The position numbers were made by a program, and so were the translations under genes. The notes beneath the pieces are model-generated. The model ran no database searches. It worked only from the letters and a program-made list of their open reading frames with translations, and had not been told where the DNA came from. From an uncultured Bacteroidales bacterium (GTDB lineage Bacteria > Bacteroidota > Bacteroidia > Bacteroidales > UBA932), in contig CALVAC010000028.1 in NCBI GenBank assembly GCA_944325435.1, positions 1-38,402 on the forward strand: DNA of 38,402 nucleotides. The letters are read 5' to 3'. Shown here piece by piece: positions 11,361-20,605 of the stretch (position 1 is the stretch's first letter; each line of letters begins with the position of its first letter).

Positions 11361-12560
11361 TCAACGGCCGTAATAGTCGCGCAGGAAGGCATCGAGATAC
11401 GGGCCGCGCATGTCCGTCTTGAAGAAACGTCCCTGCTCATCCAGGATTATGCAGCAAGGTATCCCCATGACACCGTACAGTTTCATGGCATTGCCGTCCA
11501 TCAGCGAGACATCCTTGAGCTGTACCCAGTCCATATTCTCTTCCTTGACGGCCTTCTTCCAGTCATCCGCATTGTCATCCAGTGAAATACTTATGATATC
11601 GAACTCCGGATATCTGGTATGGATATGCTTCAAATGAGGAATCTCTCCCCTGCACGGACCGCACCAGGAAGCCCAGAACTCCAGCATGGTTATCCTGCCC
11701 TCCGGTACAAGGGAGGAGAGCAGGACCCTGTTCCCGTCCAGGTCATAGAATTCAGCATCCACATATTTTTCTCCCACTGCAAGCCTCGAGGCGTTTTCCG
11801 CCGCCTCCTGCAGGGCCGCAAAACTTTCTGTACCTTTCCAGTACGGTTCAAGTATCGACACGAACCCGGCTATCTCCCCGGCCGTGTACGGACTCATGCT
11901 GCCATCCCCGAAAAGATATGACACCTCGTCATACGATACTGCCGCTTCCGGATGACGGTGCACGAAATCCATTGTCATATTATGCCTTTCCTTGAGCAAA
12001 GCCATCTCTCTGATGGCAAGGTCGGCACCTTCCTCAGGGAAAACGCCATCAAGCATCGGTCCGTAATACACTTCCGAAAGACGCTTCCTTATGACTGACA
12101 GTGAATCTGATACAGGCTTGCGGATACTGTCCAGTTCCTCCTTGAGGTCCTGCTGCACTGAACCCGCTATCACAGGAGGGACGACATTCCTGTCTTCTGA
12201 CCAATAATATGTCTCCATTGTATTGGCATCCGCAGAGAATGACACCTGAGAATTGTCCATATATACCGTGGCAGCAAGCGCCTGGGACTCATCTCCGACA
12301 GCATTCAGATCCCCGCCAGCATCGGGGAACACAAGCAGCCTGCACTGGACCGGTGACTCCAGCTTTCCTGAAAGGGAAAAGCTTCCGTCTTTAACCACAG
12401 CACTGTCAAGAGGCTGCATACCGAAGAGCTGCTGACTATACAACACCACTTTCGCCCCTTCCGCATTTGCAAGGCTGCCTGTTATCCCGAAGCCGGACTC
12501 TGAACACGATGATGCTGCAACAGCAAGAGCCATCACTGGCACAAACAAGATCTTTCTCAT
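11361..12560 (-). CDS. TlpA-like thioredoxin-fold lipoprotein with DUF4369-like N terminus
   Basis: A 399-residue lipoprotein. The signal peptide ends in an ASSC lipobox with the acylated Cys at 19, so it should sit in an outer or inner membrane facing the periplasm. Residues ~24-120 resemble the beta-rich DUF4369 domain that often precedes TlpA domains in Bacteroidota. A helical linker follows to ~260, then a thioredoxin fold with the redox pair Cys300-Cys303 (WCGPC) and a cis-proline at 368 (GIPCC). The expected role is reduction of periplasmic disulfides or cytochrome maturation; the substrate is unknown. It is the last gene behind SusC and SusD, 29 nt after the SusD stop, which suggests a joint transcript. 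The ATG at 12560 is chosen over an earlier in-frame codon because it gives a proper signal peptide. Confidence 0.88.
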   Translation of the reverse strand: MRKILFVPVMALAVAASSCSESGFGITGSLANAEGAKVVLYSQQLFGMQPLDSAVVKDGSFSLSGKLESPVQCRLLVFPDAGGDLNAVGDESQALAATVYMDNSQVSFSADANTMETYYWSEDRNVVPPVIAGSVQQDLKEELDSIRKPVSDSLSVIRKRLSEVYYGPMLDGVFPEEGADLAIREMALLKERHNMTMDFVHRHPEAAVSYDEVSYLFGDGSMSPYTAGEIAGFVSILEPYWKGTESFAALQEAAENASRLAVGEKYVDAEFYDLDGNRVLLSSLVPEGRITMLEFWASWCGPCRGEIPHLKHIHTRYPEFDIISISLDDNADDWKKAVKEENMDWVQLKDVSLMDGNAMKLYGVMGIPCCIILDEQGRFFKTDMRGPYLDAFLRDYYGR

Positions 12561-12589
12561 AATGAAATTCCTTAAAAGTTGAACTTGAA

Positions 12590-14233
12590 TCAATATGGAA
12601 GCTGCTCCAGAAGATTGTTCCCTGCAATAGCTGTCCTCGGGACCGGAGCGACAAGGGTATTGGTCAGAGAGACGCACCCATCATTGGAGCAGAAATTCTC
12701 TCCGTCAAGTATCAGCGCACGCACCTGGTCGTAATAGTCATCCATATTCTCGGTGAAATTCTCCATGAACCTGTGCTGCATTATCGTCCTGACAAGCTGG
12801 TCATCCGGTATCGCATCAACATAGTCCCTGTCATATCCGGCCCTCTCTATCACCCTGGCGAGGGCATCCCTGGCATCAGCATAGTGGGATTCGCCCTGTC
12901 TTGCCTCGGCCTCCGCCTTGATATAATAGGCATCAGCCAGCCGCAAAAGGAATATGGTATTGGATGGACCGGAAACGAACTGCGGATAGATATATTTGCT
13001 TATGCCGTTGGAACCCTGAGGGTTGGAATAGGTCTGGATATATCTGCTGTCATAACCGGTCCAGCCTGACCCTTCGAATTCCACTCCCATCAGCTCGGCA
13101 TAGGATATGATTTCCTGGATAGCATATTCATACGCCTCAGCTTCAGAAAAGCCATAGCTGACATATTCATCCACGATATCCTGGAATGATATATAGCTGG
13201 TAAATCCCATATTCATTTCATTTATGTACGCTATGATATCCTGCTCGTTGGTCCCCTCAGCCAGCCAGGCCGCGACATCTTCATTCGAGACGGAAGAGGT
13301 GGCACCATCTCCAGGGACTCCATCGATACTGTCTGCCAGATCTGTCAGGACATCTCCCGGAGAACCGTAATAATAGCTGTAGGAGTCACTGCCCAGTGTG
13401 CTCTCCGGATATGTACAGTACAGGTCGAACAATATCTCCGAAGACTCATACGGGGCTGCGAACGGCTCCTGGAAACTCCCGGCAAGATCCGCATCCTTGG
13501 CCTGTATAAGATTACCTGCTGTCAAGGCTGCATCCTGATAGCGGCCTGCATTCAAAAGCACCTTTGCGCGCAGGAGCATCACCGCATAGCGTCCCGCATG
13601 ACCGACAGCAGGATATTCCGGAGCATTCACCGCCTTGTCCAGGTCAGACAGGATGACATCGTAAGAGTCCGCCACCGTGGAACGGGCCTTGGTTATGCTT
13701 TCGCGTACAGGTCCGTCCGGTATCACTATACCGTATTCCGATGTCTGGTCATAGAACTGGCCGAAAGTGCACAGCAGGTAGTGCTCGGACAGAGCCTTGA
13801 GAAAATATGCCTCGGAAAGCATCTCCTCTTTCCGCTCATCCGAAAGTCCCGTAATCTGTCTGCCGTCACCGAGGGCTTCTATGAACGAATTAGCCCCGTT
13901 TATTATGAAATACTGTCCGGTATAGAACTGCTCCAGAGAGGTGTTATCATCCGTCAGCTGATTTATCTGGAATTCATCATAGCCTACGATATTGGCATAT
14001 CTGATGGTGCCTGCGCGCAACGCCTGGTTCGTAAAGAATGCGCAGTTTCCGAAGCTCTTCCAGGAGGCGTAGATACCTGCCAGGACATTTTCAGCGGAGG
14101 CGGCATCCGAGATGACCGTCTCATCCGTATATACATAATCTATCTTGAGGTCATCCAGAGACCCGATCAAAGAGCAGGATGTGAAAGCGAGCGCAATTCC
14201 GGCAACCGCCGATATATATCTGTGTGTTTTCAT
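12590..14233 (-). CDS. SusD/RagB-like outer-membrane nutrient-binding lipoprotein
   Basis: A 547-residue surface lipoprotein (lipobox FTSC, Cys20) that should cap the TonB-dependent porter encoded just upstream. Family features are the N-terminal helical repeats (KAEAYFLKALSEHYLL-like segment at 141-153, AVMLLRAKVLLNAGRYQDA at 217-235) and the late helix RLADAYYIKAEAEARQG at 431-447. Between about residues 300 and 390 there is an acidic helical stretch I would not expect in a standard SusD. The start is the ATG at 14233; a TTG lies three codons earlier. It begins 11 nt after the SusC stop, the usual paired arrangement. With no glycan enzymes nearby, the ligand cannot be guessed. Confidence 0.92.
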   Translation of the reverse strand: MKTHRYISAVAGIALAFTSCSLIGSLDDLKIDYVYTDETVISDAASAENVLAGIYASWKSFGNCAFFTNQALRAGTIRYANIVGYDEFQINQLTDDNTSLEQFYTGQYFIINGANSFIEALGDGRQITGLSDERKEEMLSEAYFLKALSEHYLLCTFGQFYDQTSEYGIVIPDGPVRESITKARSTVADSYDVILSDLDKAVNAPEYPAVGHAGRYAVMLLRAKVLLNAGRYQDAALTAGNLIQAKDADLAGSFQEPFAAPYESSEILFDLYCTYPESTLGSDSYSYYYGSPGDVLTDLADSIDGVPGDGATSSVSNEDVAAWLAEGTNEQDIIAYINEMNMGFTSYISFQDIVDEYVSYGFSEAEAYEYAIQEIISYAELMGVEFEGSGWTGYDSRYIQTYSNPQGSNGISKYIYPQFVSGPSNTIFLLRLADAYYIKAEAEARQGESHYADARDALARVIERAGYDRDYVDAIPDDQLVRTIMQHRFMENFTENMDDYYDQVRALILDGENFCSNDGCVSLTNTLVAPVPRTAIAGNNLLEQLPY

Positions 14234-14244
14234 CTTTTCCAATT

Positions 14245-17200
14245 TTAGAACTTGAGATTTACTCCGAACGTGAATGACCTTGCAAGAGGATATGGGTCGT
14301 TGTTGATACCCATGTCCACCACGGCAGACCCAATGGTCTCAGGGTCGATGCCCGGCCATGGTGTGACAGTGAACAGATTGGTTGCAGTGAAGAAGACAGA
14401 AAGGCTCGTGGCATGGAGAGCCTCGGTCCACCTGGCCGGAAGAGTATATCCGAGAGTGAGGTTCTTGAGTCTGAAATACGAAGCATCAAAGACGAATCTG
14501 TCGTTGGTGGCACTGTTGTAGTTATAGACCATTGCGGCAAGACGGGGATATCTCGCATCTGTCCTTTCCGGAGTCCACGTATTCCCGTAGACCTCCCTGC
14601 TGATACTTTCCTGGAAAGAAGATGCCAGGTCGTTCTGGACTGCGGAATATACGGCTTTTGACCCTACTGAATACTGGAAAAGGATGGAAAGCGTCAGGTT
14701 TTTCCAGGTAAACCGGTTGTTCCAGCCTCCGAAGAACTTCGGTTCAGGACTGGCGATGACTACCCGGTCATCCGAGGTGATGTGCCCGTCTCCGTTCGTG
14801 TCTTTCATTATATAGTCGCCTACACCTATCTGCGAACTCTGGTATGATGAGAACCCCGCTGCCTGGGCCTTCGCATCGAGTTCCTGTATTTCCTCGATAT
14901 TCTGGGCGATATGGTCCACCAGATACCCTTTGACCACACCTGTAGGCTGCCCTACGACTATCAGGTCCTGATATGTATCGTCGAGCTGTGCGGAATTGAG
15001 AGACTCGACCCTGTTTCTGTTCAGGGACAGGTTGACGGTTGAGGAGAATGTGAAATCCCTTGTCCTGACTATATCTCCTCCGACAGATATCTCCACACCA
15101 CGGTTGCTTACATCTATCACATTGTCATAATACATCGATATTCCGGATTCGAGGGAATGGGGAGCAGGGGCAAGGGCACCGTCCGTATAACGGTAGTATG
15201 CATCCACCGACCCGTAGAGCCTGTCATCAAGGAGAGAGAAGTCGAGACCGGCATTCCACTCATCGGTGACCTCCCATCTCAGGTCAGGGTTAGGCAGCAG
15301 ATTCCTCAGAACTACCGCTGAATCGTCACCGTATATGTTGCCTCCCCCGGATGTGTTGACCTCATAATACTGGATATACGAGAAATCCGGCACGTTGGTG
15401 GAACCGGAACGCCCCCATCCAAGCCTGAGTTTCAATATATTGACCCAATGTACATTCTCCATGAAAGACTCCTCGCTGATCATCCAGCCTGCAGATGCGG
15501 CAGGAAGCACCGCCCATCTGTTGTTCGGTCCGAACTTGGACGACTGGTCCGCCCTGAGGCTCAGATCAGCGAAATACTTTCCGGAATAACTGTACGATGC
15601 TCTTGCGAATATGGAGTTCAGACCTCCTCTGTAGACACTGTCGCTGCCTCCCGCGTATGCCTGGGCTGCTGACGGCTGGGTCAGGACCTTGTCGTCCGGG
15701 AATCCGGTGTACATCGCAGAACTGTAGACAGAGCTGTTCCTGTCGGATGAATATCCGAGTATGGCATTCAGACTGTGTCCATCCCTGTTGAAGTCATAGT
15801 CAAGCCTGAAATTGAGGGAAGTGTTGACTGTCTTGCCATCCGAAACCGACAGGCTGGTCGGGAGGTTCACTCCGACATAGTCAGGATATGTTATCTGGGC
15901 AGATGCCGGAATGAGGCTGCTGTTGTCAGATGAATAGATGTTGGCACTGATGTCAGCATGCAGTTTGAGTTCGTGATACTGTCTCTGCAACAACCTGATA
16001 TCCGTATATGCCGAGAACGACACCTGGGTGGCCTCATCGGAATTCCTGATTGCCAGCAGGCCGAGAGGGGAAGCTGTCGTTGTACCTTCCATCATATTTG
16101 GGACAGAGACATCAATCCGGTTCGGTTCCGCATCTTCCCCGTATGGTTCTATGTCCGGAGCGAACTTGTAGTTGCGTGTCGGGCCGTACAGTTCATCCAT
16201 CTGGGAATTGTCCCTCCTCGAATATGAATAGTTCATCAGGGCACCGAACTTTATGGCCGGACTTATCTGTGTATTCACAGATACCCTGCCATTGTATGTC
16301 TGCATATTGTCCTGAAGGTAAAGCCCCTCCTGGTTTATGCCGTTGAACGACACCGAATAGTCACTTTTGCGTGTGCCTCCCCTTACGGCAAGATAGTATG
16401 TGTGGCTCACGGCATTCCTGTTGCGGACCAGACTGTCCCAGTCAGTGCTCGCCGTCCCGTACCTTGACCTGTCAAGTCCGGTATATTCAAATGTAGAGGG
16501 ATCGAGTCCGTACGGAACCAGTATCGAGGCGGTGTATGTGTCCAGAAGATAATTGTATCCGTTCAAAGTCTCCTGTATTGCAGCTGCGGAACCCTGCAGG
16601 GACTCGGCCTGGACATTGAGATACTCCTCATTGTCAAGAGGGTCGTATGTCTTCACAGGATTGGCTATGCTGACCGAATATCCGAACTCAACCGAAATCC
16701 TGTCACCCTGGCGGCCTTTCTTGGTATTGACGATAATGACACCGTTTGCACCGCGCGAGCCGTAGATGGCAGTAGCCGAGGCATCCTTGAGAATGTCGAT
16801 TGACTCTATCTCGTTAGGAGACAGGCTCTGGAGCGGATTTATGGCCTGGGTGTCATCCACGAACTGGGCTACACCGTCAATCACATACAGCGGGGCATTG
16901 TTCGATATTCCCGTGTTGAAATTCGGATACGGGGAAGTTATACCCCTAATGTTGATATTGGACACTGCTCCCGGAGCTCCTGAATTCTGGGTAACAAGGA
17001 CTCCCTTTGCCGCACCGCCGAGCAGGTCCTGGACAGATGTGGCCACCGGAGCCAGCACCTCTATCTCGTCCTGTCTCACTGAAGCTATCGAAGTCGTGAT
17101 GCTTCTGCGGTCGCGCGTACCGTAGCCTATCACCACCACATCATCCAGATAGTTGTCATCCGGAAGAAGCACTATGTCCAGATGGGTCCTCGACCCGGGG

Positions 17201-17496
17201 ACAATCTCCTGCGGAATATAGCCGAGATAACTGATATGCAGAGGTATTGAAGTGTCTGTCACGCTGATGACAAACTGTCCGTCGCCATCCGTCACAGTGC
17301 CGTTGACACCTTCTTCTATCACTGCGGCACCTATGAGAGGCTGACCCTGGTCATCCGTAACGGTACCTGAAATTACAGTCTTCCTGTCAGGCTGGTCTGC
17401 GGCAGAGGCGGACTCTGCGGAAAAACCGCTTGCAGGGAACAACAGGACTGCTGCAGACAGCATAATCCTGTAAATGGATTTGGGGATTACATTCAT
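14245..17496 (-). CDS. SusC/RagA-family TonB-dependent outer-membrane transporter
   Basis: A 1083-residue outer-membrane porter that imports a ligand delivered by its SusD partner, using energy from TonB-ExbBD. There is a signal peptide (residues ~1-27), a carboxypeptidase-regulatory-like domain (ISGTVTDDQGQPLIGA at 42-57, through ~112), the SusC junction motif LDDVVVIGYGT at 117-127, a plug domain (~130-255, including NIRGITSP and DASATAIYGSRGANGVIIV) and a long beta-barrel ending in a terminal Phe (FGVNLKF). The terminal aromatic residue fits outer-membrane insertion by BAM. It starts 38 nt after the LysM/M23 gene ends; I see no good promoter in that gap, so read-through from upstream or an unrecognised promoter is possible. 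Confidence 0.95.
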   Translation of the reverse strand: MNVIPKSIYRIMLSAAVLLFPASGFSAESASAADQPDRKTVISGTVTDDQGQPLIGAAVIEEGVNGTVTDGDGQFVISVTDTSIPLHISYLGYIPQEIVPGSRTHLDIVLLPDDNYLDDVVVIGYGTRDRRSITTSIASVRQDEIEVLAPVATSVQDLLGGAAKGVLVTQNSGAPGAVSNINIRGITSPYPNFNTGISNNAPLYVIDGVAQFVDDTQAINPLQSLSPNEIESIDILKDASATAIYGSRGANGVIIVNTKKGRQGDRISVEFGYSVSIANPVKTYDPLDNEEYLNVQAESLQGSAAAIQETLNGYNYLLDTYTASILVPYGLDPSTFEYTGLDRSRYGTASTDWDSLVRNRNAVSHTYYLAVRGGTRKSDYSVSFNGINQEGLYLQDNMQTYNGRVSVNTQISPAIKFGALMNYSYSRRDNSQMDELYGPTRNYKFAPDIEPYGEDAEPNRIDVSVPNMMEGTTTASPLGLLAIRNSDEATQVSFSAYTDIRLLQRQYHELKLHADISANIYSSDNSSLIPASAQITYPDYVGVNLPTSLSVSDGKTVNTSLNFRLDYDFNRDGHSLNAILGYSSDRNSSVYSSAMYTGFPDDKVLTQPSAAQAYAGGSDSVYRGGLNSIFARASYSYSGKYFADLSLRADQSSKFGPNNRWAVLPAASAGWMISEESFMENVHWVNILKLRLGWGRSGSTNVPDFSYIQYYEVNTSGGGNIYGDDSAVVLRNLLPNPDLRWEVTDEWNAGLDFSLLDDRLYGSVDAYYRYTDGALAPAPHSLESGISMYYDNVIDVSNRGVEISVGGDIVRTRDFTFSSTVNLSLNRNRVESLNSAQLDDTYQDLIVVGQPTGVVKGYLVDHIAQNIEEIQELDAKAQAAGFSSYQSSQIGVGDYIMKDTNGDGHITSDDRVVIASPEPKFFGGWNNRFTWKNLTLSILFQYSVGSKAVYSAVQNDLASSFQESISREVYGNTWTPERTDARYPRLAAMVYNYNSATNDRFVFDASYFRLKNLTLGYTLPARWTEALHATSLSVFFTATNLFTVTPWPGIDPETIGSAVVDMGINNDPYPLARSFTFGVNLKF

Positions 17497-17534
17497 TATA
17501 TATGGTTATAAATTAGAAAATCCGGACATTATAG

Positions 17535-18659
17535 CTATCGTACCCTCAGACGGCGGCCTATCTGGAGGACAGTGTCAACCGATATGCCGTTGAGCCGGCA
17601 AAGGGCAGATACGGTAGTGCCGTTTGCCGCGGCAATCTTGCCGAGGGTGTCTCCGGCCTTGATGGTGACATATTCCATAGCGGCCTTTTCCGCATCTTCC
17701 TTCTGGTCTTCCTCCAGATTGAGGAACTCATCTTCGAAATCCTGCTCGTAGCTGCTGTATGGGGTGAAATAGCTGCGTTTAAGCATAAAGAACCTGTGCC
17801 GCAGCTCCCCTGTCTCGAAGTTTATCAGCCACTGGGGATCGAATGCAAAGCCCTTGTACCTCGTCTCGAAATGGAGATGCGGACCCGTAGAGCGGCCTGT
17901 CGACCCCCCGAGACCTATGACATCCCCTGCCGACACCCAGTCGTTCCTTTCCACATCCCGCCTGTTCAGATGTGCATAGAAAGTCTCGAGCCCGTTCTCG
18001 TGCCTTATCACCACAAGGTTCCCGAATCCGCTGACATAACGCGACACCCTCACCCTGCCATCGAAGGCTGCGTATACGGGCGAACCTGAAACGAGAGGCA
18101 GGTCGATACCCTGGTGCCGCCTGCCCCGGCGTATCCCGAATTTGCCCCTCGGATTGACCTTGCCCTGGTACGGGCAGTGGTATTGGGAAAGGCTGTCCAC
18201 CATCCAGACTGTCCAGACCTTTGGCAGGCTGTCCAGAGGCATGTTGTACGGATTGGTAGCGTCATCCCAATAGTCGGTATAGATACTCGAATCTTCGATA
18301 TACGCGGGGTCTTTGGCATAAAGCCACGTGTTGTCCCCGTACAGGATGACCTTTATATACCACACCTGCGTATCGAGGGTGTCCACAGGAGCGGCCTTTG
18401 ACGGGACAAAGGACTTCACAGGCTCGAGAGCAGGACGCGGCAGTATCACTTCCGGCCTTGATGAAGGAAATTTCAGTGTCCTTACACCGGTGGTGTCCTG
18501 CTGCCTTGTCCGTGTGTTCCCATCCGGCTGCATCTCATCAATGCTCCGCACTCCACAGGCCGCTTCCGCTCCAAAGATTCCGGACTGGAGAGGAAAGCAC
18601 GCCAGCAGGCACAGCGCAAGACGGATAACAGCCGCCAGGCAAGATTTGTCCCGTTCCAT
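17535..18659 (-). CDS. M23-family peptidoglycan endopeptidase with C-terminal LysM domain
   Basis: A 374-residue exported protein with a hydrophobic N terminus (residues ~9-30). The M23 (lysostaphin-like) zinc peptidase domain spans about 165-285 and keeps its metal and catalytic residues: His182 and Asp186 (HQGID), His230 (YAHL) and His261/His263 (HLHFE). After an acidic linker (~305-328), a single LysM repeat at about 329-373 should bind peptidoglycan. It probably cleaves cross-links during wall growth. It follows the phosphohexomutase gene by 26 nt and precedes SusC by 38 nt on the same strand. The LysM placed after, not before, the peptidase is less usual. Whether it is active was judged only from motif retention. 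Confidence 0.93.
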   Translation of the reverse strand: MERDKSCLAAVIRLALCLLACFPLQSGIFGAEAACGVRSIDEMQPDGNTRTRQQDTTGVRTLKFPSSRPEVILPRPALEPVKSFVPSKAAPVDTLDTQVWYIKVILYGDNTWLYAKDPAYIEDSSIYTDYWDDATNPYNMPLDSLPKVWTVWMVDSLSQYHCPYQGKVNPRGKFGIRRGRRHQGIDLPLVSGSPVYAAFDGRVRVSRYVSGFGNLVVIRHENGLETFYAHLNRRDVERNDWVSAGDVIGLGGSTGRSTGPHLHFETRYKGFAFDPQWLINFETGELRHRFFMLKRSYFTPYSSYEQDFEDEFLNLEEDQKEDAEKAAMEYVTIKAGDTLGKIAAANGTTVSALCRLNGISVDTVLQIGRRLRVR

Positions 18660-18685
18660 AATATGGTCAAATAAAAAGTTTCGAT

Positions 18686-20047
18686 TCAGTCCACTGTCGC
18701 CCCGAATTCTGAGGCAAGGAGACTCTTGACTGCATCTGTCTTCTGTTTCAGAAGCTCATCCGTCGTAGCCTCGCATATAAACCTCAGATAAGGTTCGGTG
18801 TTGGATGGCCGGATATTGAACCACCACTGCGGGAACTCAACCCTGTATCCATCAAAATCCATATACGCCGTGTGCTTCTCCTGCGACATGAACATATCCC
18901 TGACCGCATCCATCGCTCCGGTCTTGTCCTCCACCCTGAAATTTATCTCGCCGGAATTGCGGTATCTTTCTATCCCTGCAATCAGCTGACTCAGTGTGAC
19001 CCCTTCCGCTTTCTTGCGGGCTATCACATTCAGTATCAGTATCGATGCCAGCAGACCGCTGTCGGAATAGAAGAAATCCCTGAAATAATAGTGTCCGGCG
19101 AGTTCACCTCCATACACTCCATCCAGTTCGCGCAACTTGCGTGCAGCGAAGGCCCTCCCGACCTTCCAGGTCTTCATCTCTGCTCCCATCGGCACAAGAT
19201 ATTCACCCACCGCCTTGGAGCTGCGGATGTCCTGGAGGACGATACCGGTCTCCCCCCTTTCCTGCAGGAAATAATGTCCGAGCACAGCTATCATGAGGTC
19301 GGGAGAAATGAACCTGGCATTCTCGTCGACAAACATCACCCTGTCTGCATCCCCATCGTATATGACTCCGACATCCGCTCCCGTCTCCCTCACAAGCTTC
19401 TTGAGAGCCTCCACATTGGCCGGGACCAGGGGGTTCGGCTCATGGTTCGGGAACCGTCCATCCAACTCATCGAAGATATACGAAGGCGCATCCCCGAAAA
19501 TCTCCTTTGCATAGAGGTTCGCCATCCCGTTGGAAAGATCCATCGCTATCTTCAGACCGCCCAGGTCTTCCTTGAATTTCAGAAGGAAATCCAGATAGTC
19601 CCTGTGTATGTCCATCCTGTGCACCTTTCCTTTCACAGGAGCAGGCGGGCAGGCACGCCCAGACTCTATCCAGTCCCGTATCCGGCCGAGACCGTTGTCA
19701 AGACCCACGGGCAGGGCATTCTCACACGAAACCTTCATGCCGTTGTACTGCGCCGGATTGTGCGATGCGGTTATCTGCACCGATGCCTTGAATCCATAGT
19801 TCGCAGTCCCGAAATAGACCATAGGAGTAGTGCTCAGCCCGATATCACAGACATCGGCACCGGCATCCGTCACACCCTCCAGAAGCCTGGCGTGGATCTC
19901 ATCCGAAGAGACCCTGCAGTCCCTGCCGACCAGTATCCTGTCGGCAGACAAGAGTTCCGGGAGGAAATATCCCACCCTGTATGCCGTATCCCCATCGAAA
20001 TCGACACCGAACACACCCCTGATGTCGTATGCGTGAAATGCTCCCAT
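18686..20047 (-). CDS. Phosphohexomutase (phosphomannomutase/phosphoglucomutase family)
   Basis: A 453-residue cytoplasmic enzyme of the alpha-D-phosphohexomutase superfamily, which interconverts hexose 1- and 6-phosphates for cell-surface sugar synthesis. All four active-site loops are present: the phosphoserine loop TASHNP with Ser95, the magnesium loop DGDADR with Asp231, Asp233 and Asp235, the sugar-recognition loop GGELAGH (313-319) and the phosphate-binding loop RPSNTEP (413-419). GELAGH-type loops fit a phosphomannomutase or dual-specificity PMM/PGM better than GlmM, but the substrate is not settled by sequence alone. Only 3 nt separate it from def upstream, so the two are co-transcribed. 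Confidence 0.92.
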   Translation of the reverse strand: MGAFHAYDIRGVFGVDFDGDTAYRVGYFLPELLSADRILVGRDCRVSSDEIHARLLEGVTDAGADVCDIGLSTTPMVYFGTANYGFKASVQITASHNPAQYNGMKVSCENALPVGLDNGLGRIRDWIESGRACPPAPVKGKVHRMDIHRDYLDFLLKFKEDLGGLKIAMDLSNGMANLYAKEIFGDAPSYIFDELDGRFPNHEPNPLVPANVEALKKLVRETGADVGVIYDGDADRVMFVDENARFISPDLMIAVLGHYFLQERGETGIVLQDIRSSKAVGEYLVPMGAEMKTWKVGRAFAARKLRELDGVYGGELAGHYYFRDFFYSDSGLLASILILNVIARKKAEGVTLSQLIAGIERYRNSGEINFRVEDKTGAMDAVRDMFMSQEKHTAYMDFDGYRVEFPQWWFNIRPSNTEPYLRFICEATTDELLKQKTDAVKSLLASEFGATVD

Positions 20048-20050
20048 ATC

Positions 20051-20605
20051 TTACTCAAGTTTGCTCCTGTACCTTGTGGAAACCCTGCCTTTCAATATGT
20101 TCTGGAGTTTCCGCGTAATCATTTTGCGGCGGATGGGAGCCACCTTGTCCACAAAGAGATGCCCGTCGAGATGCTCCATCTCGTGCTGTATCATCCTGCA
20201 AGCGAACTTGTCGAACTCCTCCGTCACCTTCTCGAAATTCCCGTTGTAGTATTCTACCTTTATCCTGGATGGTCTGCGCACATCCGCATATATTCCCGGC
20301 ACGCTGAGACATCCCTCCGAATATTCGGAAGTCTCCTCGCTTTCCTCTATCAGCACCGGATTGATCATCACCCTCCGGAAATCCTTGAGATAACCGTACA
20401 CATCCGAGACCACAGTCCCATCGACAATCAGGATTCTCAGACTCCTGCCCACCTGCGGAGCGGCAAGTCCGCAGCCATCAGCCCCGGCAAGGGTCTCTTT
20501 CATATCCTCCACCAGGGCGGCAATCGCCTCCCTGTCATTGAGGTCAGCCTCCTTTGCCGGCTCCCTCAGCACCTCTGATCCGTACAGATAAATCGGCAGT
20601 TTCAT
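20051..20605 (-). CDS. def: Peptide deformylase
   Basis: A 184-residue enzyme that removes the N-formyl group from nascent proteins at the ribosome exit. The three conserved motifs are present: GCGLAAPQVG (44-53), EGCLSVPG with metal ligand Cys99 (97-104), and QHEMEHLDG with ligands His141 and His145 and catalytic Glu142. The length is in the normal range. Its ATG lies inside the end of ruvX (4-nt overlap), so translation is probably coupled. Confidence 0.97.
   Translation of the reverse strand: MKLPIYLYGSEVLREPAKEADLNDREAIAALVEDMKETLAGADGCGLAAPQVGRSLRILIVDGTVVSDVYGYLKDFRRVMINPVLIEESEETSEYSEGCLSVPGIYADVRRPSRIKVEYYNGNFEKVTEEFDKFACRMIQHEMEHLDGHLFVDKVAPIRRKMITRKLQNILKGRVSTRYRSKLE

Noticed and set aside
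11361..20047. Reading the SusC/SusD region as a polysaccharide utilisation locus
   Set aside because: There is no glycoside hydrolase, polysaccharide lyase, sulfatase or sensor. The phosphohexomutase belongs with the housekeeping genes upstream.
18872..20578. 568-codon open frame on the + strand opposite the phosphohexomutase and def genes
   Set aside because: It lies antisense to two genes with complete catalytic motifs. Its translation is rich in His, Arg and Ile with no domain pattern, as expected from a mirrored codon-bias shadow.
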